Source: Ignavibacteriales bacterium
GTDB taxonomy: Bacteria > Bacteroidota > Ignavibacteria > Ignavibacteriales > Ignavibacteriaceae
Assembly: GCA_016709765.1 (NCBI GenBank)
Contig: JADJMD010000008.1
Location: forward strand, 477,731 to 541,730
Direction: 5' to 3'
Length of the DNA: 64,000 nt
Shown: positions 47,362 through 57,612 of the stretch, one piece after another
How positions within the stretch are numbered: the first letter of the stretch is position 1
Layout: each line of letters opens with the position of its first letter
The notes under the pieces: model-generated
The model's database searches: none
Told to the model about the DNA's origin: nothing
What the model saw: the letters and a program-made list of their open reading frames with translations, nothing else
Translations under genes and position numbers: made by a program

Positions 47362-48093
47362 TTAATGCTTATGAAGCTTGTATCTAACTACAAGAAAAAG
47401 GAAATAAGGAATACCGATTACATATCTATTAAAATATTTTACAGGGTGCTGAATTAATCTGAAAAACCATTCAAATCCGGACCTTCTCAAAAATTCCGGA
47501 CCTCTAAATCTTTTTCCAGCAATATAACCATAAATATCACCTACACACTGAATTACGTTACAATGCAATTTTTCAAAATTTTTATCAACCCAAAATTCCT
47601 GTTTTGGAGAGCCAAGACCTACCCAAAGAATATCTGGTTTTGATCGATTAACTGCTGAAACGAAATCATCATTTAAATCATCATAGCCGTTAAGAAATCC
47701 GGCAACTTTCAAATGAGGGAAAGACTGTTTTACTTCGTTAACCGCCTTTGAAATAGTCGCTTGATCACTCCCAATAAAAAAAATACTCCACTCTTTTTTT
47801 TCGCATTCGGATAGAAAAGTAAAAGCATGATCTGTCCAGTTAAATCTCGAGACTTTCTTACTATCAAACAACCTGAATGAAATCGTCAAACCTGTCCCAT
47901 CTATATGGTTTATGTCAAAATCATTTAATACTTTTTCTAGATTTTTCTCTTTGTGGGATAATCTTACCAGGTGAGGATTAGTGTATCCAATTTTAATTTT
48001 ATTTTTTAACTCAATCGCATTTTCAATTACACAAAGTAATTTTGGAAAGCTAATTTCGTTAACTTTTATATTAAAGATTAAGTGTTCTTTCAT
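47362..48093 (-). CDS. WecG/TagA/CpsF family glycosyltransferase
   Basis: A 243-residue GT26 enzyme. The family core is plain: THIDGTGLTISFRL-like DINHIDGTGLTI, FFIGSDQATISKAV, DILWVGLGSPKQEFWVDKN and CVGDIYGYIAGKRFRGPEF. These enzymes transfer ManNAc(A) or a related sugar from a UDP donor to an undecaprenyl-linked glycan. This is the last gene of the glycan group, with only 68 bases and no GC-rich hairpin between it and porU. Confidence 0.93.
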   Translation of the reverse strand: MKEHLIFNIKVNEISFPKLLCVIENAIELKNKIKIGYTNPHLVRLSHKEKNLEKVLNDFDINHIDGTGLTISFRLFDSKKVSRFNWTDHAFTFLSECEKKEWSIFFIGSDQATISKAVNEVKQSFPHLKVAGFLNGYDDLNDDFVSAVNRSKPDILWVGLGSPKQEFWVDKNFEKLHCNVIQCVGDIYGYIAGKRFRGPEFLRRSGFEWFFRLIQHPVKYFNRYVIGIPYFLFLVVRYKLHKH

Positions 48094-48110
48094 AAATTAG
48101 ATTCAAAAAG

Positions 48111-49193
48111 TTAATCCAACATATCGTTATAGATTTTGCCTAATCGTTCATAAAACTTTTCACAATCACATTCTTTCCTTACCTTATGGTAGAGAGCCTC
48201 AGCTAATATTTCTGCTTGTACTGGATTATTTAACAAAAAGACTATTCTGTCAGCAAGTTGATCATAATTATCCCGTTCGATTAGTATTCCGTTCACACCA
48301 TCTTCAATAAATTCTGATATACCTCCTGTATCTCCGCCTATAAAAGGTTTTTTCATTGCACCAGCCTCTAACATAACATAAGGAAATGGATCAATCCTTG
48401 AAGGTAATACTACAATATCAGAAGCCTGGTAATATTCTCGAACATCCTTAACGGGTTGAATTACAAAAATGTACTTTTCAGAACCTTTTATAGCTTCCGA
48501 AATAATGATATCCTCAACTTGCCCGAGTAAAATTAATTTAATATTTTCATTCAGCCGAATAATCTTTGCGAACGCTTTGATTAGTATGTCAACTCCTTTT
48601 ATTCTGCAAATTCTTCCTACGAACAAAATAATTTTATCATCCGGGCTAAATCCAAATTTATTTCTAATTATCTGCAGGTTCGATATATTTTCAAAAAAAG
48701 AATCATCTACGCAATTATATAAAACAGTTATCCTATTCTTACAGTGTGGATAATCCTCAATTAGGTTTTTCTTAACTGCGTTGCTTACACAGATAATTTT
48801 GTCTGATCGGAAACTCAATTTTTTCAATCCGGAAACAAAACTGTGAACAGTTGTTATAGTTTTGGCTCCGGTAATTTTTGAAACCAAAACAGAAATTAAC
48901 TCCGGGTAACGATGATGAGTATGAATTATTTGGATTTTATATTTCTTGCAATATGATAATAATTGAAAAAAATCTTTAATTAGTTTGAATGGGTTTTTAT
49001 GATCCTTTTCGAAATTTAATAGATGTAGTTTGATATCTTTGTTGTCTGATATTCTATCTAAAGAATCTCCCCTGTTAGTAATAAAATGAACATTAAAATA
49101 ATCCTGTTCAGAAAAATGTTGCAAACATTGATTCATATACCGGCTAACACCGCAAGAATAGTTAAAATCGGGAGAGATAAACAAAATATTCAT
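48111..49193 (-). CDS. GT4 family glycosyltransferase
   Basis: A 360-residue GT-B fold enzyme. The N-terminal domain begins NILFISPDFNYSCGVSRY and the C-terminal domain has ILFVGRICRIKGVDILIKAF plus the donor-binding ASDIVVLPSRIDPFPYVMLE with EAGAMKKP. It retains the stereochemistry of a nucleotide-sugar donor. It starts 1 base after the GT9 stop and belongs to the surface glycan group. Confidence 0.92.
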   Translation of the reverse strand: MNILFISPDFNYSCGVSRYMNQCLQHFSEQDYFNVHFITNRGDSLDRISDNKDIKLHLLNFEKDHKNPFKLIKDFFQLLSYCKKYKIQIIHTHHRYPELISVLVSKITGAKTITTVHSFVSGLKKLSFRSDKIICVSNAVKKNLIEDYPHCKNRITVLYNCVDDSFFENISNLQIIRNKFGFSPDDKIILFVGRICRIKGVDILIKAFAKIIRLNENIKLILLGQVEDIIISEAIKGSEKYIFVIQPVKDVREYYQASDIVVLPSRIDPFPYVMLEAGAMKKPFIGGDTGGISEFIEDGVNGILIERDNYDQLADRIVFLLNNPVQAEILAEALYHKVRKECDCEKFYERLGKIYNDMLD

Positions 49194-49194
49194 A

Positions 49195-50352
49195 TCAATC
49201 TATATCAATCATACTAATGCAACTATTATAAACATCTTCAACTGAAACGAGGCTTATACAATATGCTTTGTTATAAATGCATTGCCAATCACAGTTAAAA
49301 CAAGGCAGTTCATAAAATTTATATTTATCAATCTTTGTTTCAGGATAAGGGAAAAATCTTCCGAACTTTCCGCCACCGATAATAGCTACAAATGGTTTTT
49401 TAAATGTTTGAGCGATGTGAGTAAACCCTGAATCTAATCCAACGAATAAAACCGCATTCTGAATTAAATGAATACATTCAGCTAACTGCAATTTGCCGGC
49501 GAGATTTTGGACATTAATTAATCCCTCTGAAATGACATTTAAGTATTCAACCTGAGATTGTGTGCCAAGTAGATAAACAGAATATTTCTCAGATAGTTTC
49601 CCACATAAAGTTCTAAAGTTATTCTGCGACCAATTTCTATCAGCATCAGATGCAGAGGGCGCAATAATGATATATTTCTTTTGTAAGGTAAGGTTAGGTT
49701 TAAGGCTGCGTAATATATTATGAGCACTAGCATTAACTATGAAGTTCTGTTTATAAGTGATGTAGAATAATTCTTCCTGTCGGATAAATTCATTTTTAGA
49801 ATCTGATTTAAGAATTACATTGTAATACGAATTATACTTTTTTAAAAGATATTTAGGCAGATAGAATGACTTTGAACTCAGACAACTCTTTAACCGCGAA
49901 TTGGAGTTTATAGTTAACTCGTCGTTAATAACACCTCTTCCCGGACTAATATTAAAAGAAGCGTTCAGAGTTAACTTTCGAAGTTTGTTTAGAAATCTTA
50001 TTCTGTAAAATAAATTAAACCTATATTTATTTTTATTAAGTGGTAGTAATTTGTAGTTAAACTGGTTTGTAAAAAGTTCCTCATCGTATTTTTCGTCAAC
50101 CAAAAGATATTTTGTGCACTCTTTCTCAATTATTCCAAGATTATTCAAAAATGTTAATGAGAGCACTAAATCCCCAAGCTTATCAATCTGAATAACCATA
50201 ATATTTTTTGCAATTACTAAACTGGGTTTAATCAAAAATGGTTTTATAAAAATCAGAAATGAAGCTGAAAAGAGATAAGCTTTTAAATGTATCAGTTTTA
50301 TTTTAAACCGATTCAACGCTAAAAATAAATAATGTTTTTTATCAAGATGCAT
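49195..50352 (-). CDS. GT9 family (heptosyltransferase-like) glycosyltransferase
   Basis: A 385-residue GT-B enzyme of the ADP-heptose:LPS transferase family: IMVIQIDKLGDLVLSLTFL near the N terminus, IIIAPSASDADRNWSQNNF in the middle and GLDSGFTHIAQTFKKPFVAI for the donor site. A short C-terminal cysteine cluster (CFNCDWQCIYNKAYC) occurs in a subset of GT9 proteins. It probably adds a heptose or related sugar to the surface glycan. It lies 8 bases downstream of the GT2 gene and is translated in the same operon. Confidence 0.9.
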   Translation of the reverse strand: MHLDKKHYLFLALNRFKIKLIHLKAYLFSASFLIFIKPFLIKPSLVIAKNIMVIQIDKLGDLVLSLTFLNNLGIIEKECTKYLLVDEKYDEELFTNQFNYKLLPLNKNKYRFNLFYRIRFLNKLRKLTLNASFNISPGRGVINDELTINSNSRLKSCLSSKSFYLPKYLLKKYNSYYNVILKSDSKNEFIRQEELFYITYKQNFIVNASAHNILRSLKPNLTLQKKYIIIAPSASDADRNWSQNNFRTLCGKLSEKYSVYLLGTQSQVEYLNVISEGLINVQNLAGKLQLAECIHLIQNAVLFVGLDSGFTHIAQTFKKPFVAIIGGGKFGRFFPYPETKIDKYKFYELPCFNCDWQCIYNKAYCISLVSVEDVYNSCISMIDID

Positions 50353-50359
50353 TTACAAA

Positions 50360-51271
50360 CTAAACTTTATCAGGTTTAACGATGTGTGGTTTAAAAAGAA
50401 CTCCTTTGAAATAAAGCCAAATACATATCATTAGATAACCTGCTGAAAAAGATTTGTGATATTTGATATGATCTTTATATAATCTCAAAACAAATGCCAG
50501 TCCACTTAAATAACCCCTTAACTTTGAATTGTAAATAATTTTATTTCTCAGTAATGCTGCATAGACCATATTTCTTATACCAAAGCGAAATTTAATCTCA
50601 TCAGTTTTTAGTTTCAGATAAGGCTTAGGATTATTTTCACCACACTCGTGAACAGCCTTACTGTCTAATACTAGAAATCCTTTATATCCATATTTAATAA
50701 TTCTCAAAGTAAACTCAGCATCATCACCCCAGATAAAGAAATCCTCACTTGGATAACCGACTTCCATTATAACTTCTCTTCTAACCAGAAGAGAACCAAA
50801 AGAAGCAGACAATATAGGAATCGGCTTTTGCAACGCAAATGAATTCAATAAATCATAGGGCTTTTCAAGTTCAGGAATATTCGGATAAGCAAGATTGCCA
50901 TCAACAAAAAATATTGTACTGCTTAAGAATCCGGTTTGAGCTAATGAAAAATATTCAGAATTGATCATTTTTATAAGTGCATCGTTATTAAGTATGATAT
51001 CTGTATCAACGCTCAAAATCCAATCATAACCTTTTTCATAAGCAGTTTTAATTCCAGTATATTGTCCACCTGCACTACCCAAATTTTCTTGAGTTATTAG
51101 TGTTAAATCATCTTGTGCATTGAGCCATTCGAGAGTTCCATCTGTACTTGAATTATTAATTATAAAAATTTCATCAAGCTTGTGAGTCTGATCTCTTAAA
51201 CTTTGAACACACTCTTTTAATAATTCCAAACGATTATAGGTAACCACTACGGCTGCAATTTTGTAATTCAT
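50360..51271 (-). CDS. GT2 family glycosyltransferase (galactofuranosyltransferase-like)
   Basis: A 303-residue inverting GT-A enzyme: AVVVTYNRLELLKECVQSL, IINNSSTDGTLEWL, the DxD box ILSVDTDIILNNDALI and EDFFIWGDDAEFTLR for the catalytic base. Close neighbours in the family (GlfT2- or rhamnosyltransferase-like) share FFIWGDDxE. The gene overlaps UDP-galactopyranose mutase by 4 bases, which supports, but does not prove, a galactofuranosyl donor. Confidence 0.9.
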   Translation of the reverse strand: MNYKIAAVVVTYNRLELLKECVQSLRDQTHKLDEIFIINNSSTDGTLEWLNAQDDLTLITQENLGSAGGQYTGIKTAYEKGYDWILSVDTDIILNNDALIKMINSEYFSLAQTGFLSSTIFFVDGNLAYPNIPELEKPYDLLNSFALQKPIPILSASFGSLLVRREVIMEVGYPSEDFFIWGDDAEFTLRIIKYGYKGFLVLDSKAVHECGENNPKPYLKLKTDEIKFRFGIRNMVYAALLRNKIIYNSKLRGYLSGLAFVLRLYKDHIKYHKSFSAGYLMICIWLYFKGVLFKPHIVKPDKV

Positions 51272-52368
51272 TTTCTTGAAATTTGACTAAATGTTTTTAG
51301 AGTATTTGCAATAACCTGATCCATATTATAATATTGGTATTCCGCTAATCTGCCGCAGAAGATAACATATTTTAGTCTATCACCTTCTAATTTATACTGC
51401 AAATATTTTTGTCTGTTTTCTTCAGTCGGAACCGGATAAAATGGTTCACCATCCTGCTGAGGATACTCAAATGAAACCGTTGTAGTATCTGAGTTTTGCC
51501 GACTAAGTAATTTATGTTCGATGACGCGTGTAAAATTAACTAAATCATCAACGTAATTTATTTGAGCCGTTTCCTGATACTGCTTTTGCATCAAATTCTT
51601 AAACTCAAACTTTATTGATCTGTAAGGTAGTTTTCCAAATCTGTAATCAAAAAAATAATCAATTGGTCCGGTGTAAATCATTTTATCAAACTTAACTGTA
51701 TCTAAAATTGTTTTATAATCTTTATTTAAAATTACTTCAATGTTTTTATGATTCAACATCTTTTCAAATATTTTTGTGTAACCGTCTTTTGGCATAAACT
51801 GATATCGATCCGTAAAATATCTGCAATCATCATTTGTTCTAACAGGAATTCTTCCGCATACACTTGGTGAAAGTTCTTTCGGTTCAAGATCCCATTGTTT
51901 TTTTGTGTAATGCTTAAAAAACTTTTCAAACAGATCATTTCCTACTTGATTAATAATTATATCTTCTGAGTTTAAGATTGGAAATCTTTTTTCTTTTACA
52001 CTTTCAAAATACTCTTTTACTTCTTCATCTGTTTTAAGATTTAATTTGTAGAGGTTGTTTATTGTAATTCTATTTATCGGAATTGGATATAACTCATCTC
52101 CAATCTTAGCTAAAACTCTATGTTCGTACGGAATCCATTTGGTAAACAGTGATAGATATTCAAATACTTCTTTACTGTTTGTGTGAAATATATGCGGACC
52201 ATAACGATGAACTAAAATTCCATATTCATCATATTCATCGTAAGCATTTCCTGCAATGTGATTCCGCTTTTCAACAATTAAAACTTTTTTATTTAATTGC
52301 GATGCTAATCTTTCAGCCATAACAGAACCTGCAAAACCAGCGCCGACTATTAAGTAATCGTATTTCAT
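51268..52368 (-). CDS. glf: UDP-galactopyranose mutase
   Basis: A 366-residue FAD enzyme that converts UDP-galactopyranose to UDP-galactofuranose. The FAD fingerprint DYLIVGAGFAGSVMAERLA opens the protein, and RNHIAGNAYDEYDEYGILVH, RYGPHIFHT, WIPYEHRV and RIPVRTNDDCRYFTDRYQ-type stretches follow as in Glf. Galf is absent from animals and is used in bacterial LPS, capsules and A-LPS-like glycans. It overlaps both neighbours by 4 bases. Confidence 0.95.
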   Translation of the reverse strand: MKYDYLIVGAGFAGSVMAERLASQLNKKVLIVEKRNHIAGNAYDEYDEYGILVHRYGPHIFHTNSKEVFEYLSLFTKWIPYEHRVLAKIGDELYPIPINRITINNLYKLNLKTDEEVKEYFESVKEKRFPILNSEDIIINQVGNDLFEKFFKHYTKKQWDLEPKELSPSVCGRIPVRTNDDCRYFTDRYQFMPKDGYTKIFEKMLNHKNIEVILNKDYKTILDTVKFDKMIYTGPIDYFFDYRFGKLPYRSIKFEFKNLMQKQYQETAQINYVDDLVNFTRVIEHKLLSRQNSDTTTVSFEYPQQDGEPFYPVPTEENRQKYLQYKLEGDRLKYVIFCGRLAEYQYYNMDQVIANTLKTFSQISRK

Positions 52369-53630
52369 ATTGAGATTATTTTATTTTTCATTAGAAAAAG
52401 AAAAAATCCTATTGTCACAAAAGATTCTGTAATAAGTACTGCAACTGATGTTCCAATCTCAAAATAGATTGGTACTAGAATAAAAGCTAAAGACAAATTT
52501 AATATTGCCGCAAAAAATAAAATCAACGAAAAACTTTTTTGTTTATTTAATGGCAACATTGTTTGAATTCCTAATACATTACTTAGAAATATGACTAAAG
52601 GCAGCCATGCAATTATCCTTAAAACCAAAATAGAGCTTTGATATTCTTTACCCAGCACAATATTAACAATTGGTTCAGCAAAAATGAATAACGTTAACGA
52701 AATAACTGCACCGACAGCTAAAGCTATTTTAAACAATTTTTTATTAAAACTTATAAAGCGATCATATGATTCGCTAAGCATTTTGTTTACATATGGAAAA
52801 ACACTTTGGGACATTGGTGATAATATACCTTGAAATGCCATTCTAATTTTATCTGCGGCAGCATAGTACCCCACTACATTTGCAGGAGCGAATAATCCGA
52901 GTATAAAAACATTTGAAGTTGTGTATAAATTAATTGAAACTGTTGATAGGAAAAGATTCCAGCCGCTTTTAAGCTGTTGCCTAATTAATTCTTTAGATGG
53001 GAAAGTATATTTTATCCCAAATTTAGATAAAGCGAATTGTAATCCGACTATTCCAATTACAAATTGCGTTAATGTATTTAAACCGGCATATTTTATAAAA
53101 TCACTTTCGGAATTAATGATTACAAAAATTAAAATCGTTGTAATAAATCTAACCGAAACAGAAATTATTAAAATATATTTCATCCGCTCAATACCCTGAT
53201 AAAACCAGAGAGGGAACAATGCTGTACCAAGCACACTGAAAAATGAGACAATAAATAAGATTAAATTTTCCTTAAAGATTGGAACAGTTAAAACAATAAT
53301 AAAAAATATTACACTTGATAAAACAAAAAGCAACATTTTAATGGTAAACACTGATGAAAATATTTCTGAAACACTTTTCGTATTTTCTCTGTTAACTGAT
53401 ATTTCCTGAGTTGCGGAAAGATTGAAACCGTAATCGGTTAAGATTGTAAAATAAGTCGCAAATGCCGTTGCAAAATTTACCAATCCATATTTTTCCGGTC
53501 CCAAAACCCGGACTAAATATGGCAGAGTAATTATTGGGAAAATGTAATTTGATATTTGAAGGATAGATAGCGATGTAAAGTTTTTAAATAAAACCTGATT
53601 GGATTGTATTTTTTGAAATATGTGTTTCAA
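52365..53630 (-). CDS. Wzx-type polysaccharide flippase (MOP superfamily)
   Basis: A 421-residue inner-membrane protein with about 12-14 helices. The Wzx/RfbX start is recognisable: QISNYIFPIITLPYLVRVLG followed by PEKYGLVNFATAFATYF. It flips an undecaprenyl-linked oligosaccharide to the periplasm. No Wzy polymerase or WaaL ligase is visible in the window; they may lie elsewhere or be unrecognised. It begins 13 bases downstream of the EnvC-like gene. Confidence 0.93.
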   Translation of the reverse strand: MKHIFQKIQSNQVLFKNFTSLSILQISNYIFPIITLPYLVRVLGPEKYGLVNFATAFATYFTILTDYGFNLSATQEISVNRENTKSVSEIFSSVFTIKMLLFVLSSVIFFIIVLTVPIFKENLILFIVSFFSVLGTALFPLWFYQGIERMKYILIISVSVRFITTILIFVIINSESDFIKYAGLNTLTQFVIGIVGLQFALSKFGIKYTFPSKELIRQQLKSGWNLFLSTVSINLYTTSNVFILGLFAPANVVGYYAAADKIRMAFQGILSPMSQSVFPYVNKMLSESYDRFISFNKKLFKIALAVGAVISLTLFIFAEPIVNIVLGKEYQSSILVLRIIAWLPLVIFLSNVLGIQTMLPLNKQKSFSLILFFAAILNLSLAFILVPIYFEIGTSVAVLITESFVTIGFFLFLMKNKIISI

Positions 53631-53643
53631 AATATTTGTTGTA

Positions 53644-54904
53644 TTATTTTTTAAGCCAGATTTCAGGATTTACATTTTGTCGTCCGCTCCAAACTTCAAA
53701 ATGCAAAATATTTCCCTCAACACTCTCGCCCACTTTGGCAATCACTCCGCCTGTTTTAAGTTTATCACCTTCCTTAACAAACACTTCCGCAAGATGCCCA
53801 TAAACAGTTCTGTAATTTCCTTTATGACTTACAATTAAAACTGTACCGTAGCCCGGCAGCCATTCCACAGCAGAAACAACACCTTCAGCAACACATCTAA
53901 CACTCATATCGCCGCTGGCTCTTAAATCAATTCCATAATTTACAGTTAGAGTTTTTAATTTTGGGTTAAGTGATTCACCAAATTTTCTAACAACTTTAGA
54001 TTTAGAGATTGGCCAGTTTAGTTTTCCCTTTAACTCATCAAATGATGTGAACTTTGATGTTGAAAGATCAAAAGGATAATCTTTTGTTTCAATTTCCTTT
54101 TTTGTTTTTGTTTCTTTGGAAACTACCGTTTCTTTATTTTTTAATTTTAACGCTTCTTCCTCTTCTCTTTTACGTTTTGCCTCAGCTTCTTCAACCATTT
54201 TAACAATCAAGTCTCTTATTTTCTGCTCTGATTTTCTTTTATCGCTAACACTTTTAGCAATTTTCTTCTTGTCTTTTTTTATTTCCGCAAGAATTGATTT
54301 TTGATCTTTTAATTTTGCAGAAAGTGATTTTTCTTCAACTTCCTTTTGTTTTGATAATTCCTGCTTTTCTTTTTTCTCTATGATGAGTTTTTCTTTTGCC
54401 TTTATAAGCTCTTTTTTATTTTCTTCAAGCTTAACAAGATCTTTTTGTCGACTAACTGAAAATCTTTTTAGATATTCCAATCTTACAACAGCCTGCTGAA
54501 ATGAATTTGCATCAAGAATAGTTTCCAGTTCAGTATGCGTGCCATTTTTATAAGTTGCTGTAACGTACTTTGCATAATTTTTTTGCAGTATGTCAATTTC
54601 ATTTTCAATAGAGGCGATGTTTGATATACTTTTATTTATTTCAATTTCTTTTTGTTCTTCTTCTCGGCGAAGATTGGTAAGAAGTTTATTTACAAGAAAA
54701 TTTTGTTTGCTGATATTATCAAGATCTTCTAATGTTTTTTTTCTTTTTTTTTTTTTGTGCAAGTTCATTTTCAAGACGAGAAATTTCATCCTTTAATTTA
54801 TTCAGTTCTTCCTTGCGAGTATCTATTTGGCTGGTTTGAGCGTATGATTCTAAAGTAAAAGTGAGAAATGAAACGAACAGGATGTAAAAAACTAATTTTA
54901 CCAT
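53644..54904 (-). CDS. envC: EnvC-like murein hydrolase activator, frame interrupted in a poly-A run
   Basis: An exported protein of about 420 residues: signal peptide (MVKLVFYILFVSFLTFTLES), a long coiled coil (RKEELNKLKDEISRLENEL ... KLEENKKELIKAKEKL) and a C-terminal LytM/M23 domain (GIDLRASGDMSVRCVAEG; TVYGHLAEVFVKEGD; ILHFEVWSGRQNVNPE). Two metal ligands of active M23 peptidases appear changed (Asn in NYGID and no first His of HxH), so it probably activates amidases rather than cutting peptidoglycan. The frame breaks inside a 13-base A run followed by an 8-base A run (plus strand 54735-54756). One extra A restores QKKKKKKTLEDLDN. Downstream, the ATG at 54789 is only the start of a frame fragment. 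Confidence 0.85.
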
Positions 54905-55683
54905 TTTATGATTGTGGCATCATCCGGAATTTTAAAATCTATAAAAATACTATTCTTGTTTACACTAATCTTTTTATAATCAATACTGATCTTCTGTTCA
55001 TCTTTTTTATTTTCTATGGCGATCTTATAAGGCACGGCAACGTTTTCCAACAATTCAAAATCAGAATATTTTCCTTGCAGCATCAAAGCATCATCTAACC
55101 CAAAAAGCTGATATTCAGTAATTCCCAATTGTCTTACATCAACTTTATAAATAGTTTTATTTGTGCGTGCGGAATCGAGATAAGTAAGTACATATCTATC
55201 ATCTTCAACAAAATAGTTATCGGGAGCTCTGTAAAGATTGCTAGTTAGATTTACAGAACCAACAAACGCATCGAGCAAATCTTCAAACGAAAGATTGATG
55301 CGAAAAATACTTTGCAGCGCATCGGAATTTACGGCGCCAACGTAAGCTGTGTTTTTCAGTGCATCGTAAAATGTGAACTTATCTTTGGTAACAAGTGCTT
55401 GAGCAAGTTCAATTCCAAACGGACCCATAATTGTTAAATAAATTGAATCCGGTTTTTGCAAAACAATTCTAAATGTTGCACTATTATCCATCGAAGGCGT
55501 ATTTACGAAGATAGTTCCAGTGCCCTCAAAGTTTTTTATTTTTCTTCTGTTTGCTTCAAGTTTATTTGTTAATCTTTCGGATGGAAGCAGTTCAAACTCT
55601 TCTGTCGGCTGAGATGGCACACAACCATTAATAAGAATTAGTATATTAGATAAAAATAGAATTATTAAACTTAATTTTTTCAA
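54898..55683 (-). CDS. DUF4292 lipoprotein (LolA/LolB-like fold)
   Basis: A 261-residue lipoprotein. The signal ends with the lipobox LINGCVP, with C21 as the lipidated cysteine. The mature region shows the DUF4292 pattern (KNFEGTGTIFVNTP; QKPDSIYLTIMGPFGIELA; LVTKDKFTFYDALKNTAYVG), a beta-half-barrel fold related to LolA/LolB. The frame is intact, unlike its two neighbours. The DUF4292 / EnvC / TPR order is a recurring gene cluster in Bacteroidota-type genomes. It overlaps EnvC by 7 bases and the TPR gene by 4. Confidence 0.88.
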   Translation of the reverse strand: MKKLSLIILFLSNILILINGCVPSQPTEEFELLPSERLTNKLEANRRKIKNFEGTGTIFVNTPSMDNSATFRIVLQKPDSIYLTIMGPFGIELAQALVTKDKFTFYDALKNTAYVGAVNSDALQSIFRINLSFEDLLDAFVGSVNLTSNLYRAPDNYFVEDDRYVLTYLDSARTNKTIYKVDVRQLGITEYQLFGLDDALMLQGKYSDFELLENVAVPYKIAIENKKDEQKISIDYKKISVNKNSIFIDFKIPDDATIIKW

Positions 55684-57501
55684 ATCGCACCTTTATCAAT
55701 TTTATTTTGTATTTCAATTTTTGTAGGATCAAGCTCAAGAGATTTTTTCCACAACTTAATTGCCTGATCTTTATTCCCAAGTTTAGATTCAATATCTGCA
55801 AGATGATCTAACATCACAGCACTTTCACCACCAAATTTGATAGCTTTTTCTAAATTCAATTTTGCTTCGGTGTAATTGCCAAGCATAAAATAAACCCAGC
55901 CAATAGTATCAAGGTAAGATGAGTTTAGGGAATCCTCTTTCACAGAAATCTTTACCATTTTTAATGCGCGTTCAAGTTGAATATTTCTTGTTGCAAAAGA
56001 GTAGGCATAGTTGTTACTTAGTAAAGGATCATCTGGTTTTAATTCAAGTGCGCGCTCATACAAACTATCGCTTTTTCAAATACTTCCATACCGTTATAAA
56101 TCATTGCAAGTGTTCCGATCAATTGCGCATCGTCGGGTTCAATTTCCAATGCTCTATTAAGATAAAATATTGCTTTATCATCTTCTTTTAGTTGATTTAG
56201 AGTAAACGCATAGGCTGAGAGAGCAGTTATATCTTTTGGATTTAGGATTGTAGCTTTTCTTTAAATACTTTTCTGCTTCTTCGTGTTTAGATTGCTGCGC
56301 TAATGATAATCCTAAAATTAGGTTAACATAAAAATCTTCCTGAAATGTTAAAATGGCTTCGCTCATTACAACTTCAGCTTCATCATATTTTTTATTATCA
56401 AAATACAATCCACCAAGTCTTATCCATGCGGCAACATTCCAGTTTGCATTTTTTGTGACAAATTTAAAATTCTCAATCGCAACAGAATCATCACCCTGGC
56501 TTAATGCGATTGCACCCAGATACATTTTGATCTGCCAATCTGTTGTGTCCTTATCAAGCTTGGTAAAAAATGATTTTGCAATTGGCAGCACAGTTGAATC
56601 TGTAATTGCTTTATTAAAATAGTTTGCGCCAATATTAATTTTTGCATCTAAATTAACATCCGGCTGATCCAGCAGGTAATCAAATTCTTTAGAAGCACCA
56701 GCCCAATCATCTTTACCTAATAGTAATTTTGCTTTTGTTTCTCGTGCTTCAAGATCGTACGGCATTATCTCAATGATTTCATCAATAAGCGGAATACCTT
56801 CATCATATTTTTTAGCTTTTAAATAGAATTCAACAAGCATTTTCTTTAAAGGGATATTTGCAGGATCAATTACCTGAAGCTTTTTAACAGCATTTATTGC
56901 TTCATCATTATTCCCCAATCTTTCCTGAAGCTCTGCTATCCTTGTTAGCACAGACCAATCACGACCGAGCTGCATTAAAATTCTGTTATATAATTTTACA
57001 GCTTGCAATGGTTTATCATCTTCGTACAATCGTGCTAATTTATAATTCATTTCGATGTTTGATGAATCAATCTCAATAGCACGTTCAAGAATTTTTATTG
57101 CAGATACTTTCTGATTTCCATAATTAAAAATATCAGCAAGCAAATCTAAATATTCAATCTTTGTTGAATCCATCGAAACAGCGTTAAGCGCATAAGTTAA
57201 TGCAGGTGCAAGCTTATTTAAATAAACATAATTTTTTGCAAGAGTGTAATAAAGTCCGGCGGATGAATCGTACATCAACGCTTTTTCATATTGCCCAGCT
57301 GCGGCTTCATAATTTCCCTGAGATTCAAAAACCCCGCCATTAATAAAAAATTCAAGGCTTTTTTCTTCTGCTGTTCACGGGTTAAAACTGTTTTTTATCT
57401 TCGCTTTTTTCTACAATTGTGGTTGATGAACCTGAACAATTAATTAGGAAAGCAGATAATAATAAAACAGGAATAAATATGTAGAGAATATTTCTTTTCA
57501 C
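55680..57501 (-). CDS. TPR lipoprotein, frame interrupted at several A runs
   Basis: Read as one gene from a GTG at 57501, it encodes a lipoprotein (signal ending FLINCSGSS) of about 608 residues. It contains some fourteen TPR units such as YYTLAKNYVYLNKLAPALTY, AWIRLGGLYFDNKKYDEAEV and SYLDTIGWVYFMLGNYTEAK. Four short frame breaks occur at plus-strand T runs near 57391-57396, 57359-57364, 56254-56262 and 56072-56076. Adding one A at each site (two at the third) joins the fragments without losing a residue of the TPR pattern, for example QQKKKSLEFFINGG and KKKATILNPKDITALSAYAF. The stop overlaps the start of the DUF4292 gene. Confidence 0.82.
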
Positions 57502-57612
57502 GGTTGTGAATATATTATTGCAGTGTTGTAATAACAAGGCTATTTAAGCTTGTATCCTGCTAAAATTTGAAAACTTAAGCATCTAAGTAGTAACTTTGCA
57601 TAAAAAAAATTT

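Noticed and set aside
54734..54757. Programmed frameshift in the envC-like gene
   Set aside because: Many similar breaks without slippery-site context occur in the same region, so a general homopolymer problem is simpler.
53644..54789. EnvC-like protein starting at the ATG 54789
   Set aside because: The signal peptide and first part of the coiled coil lie in the other frame up to 54904; the frames meet in a 13-base A run.
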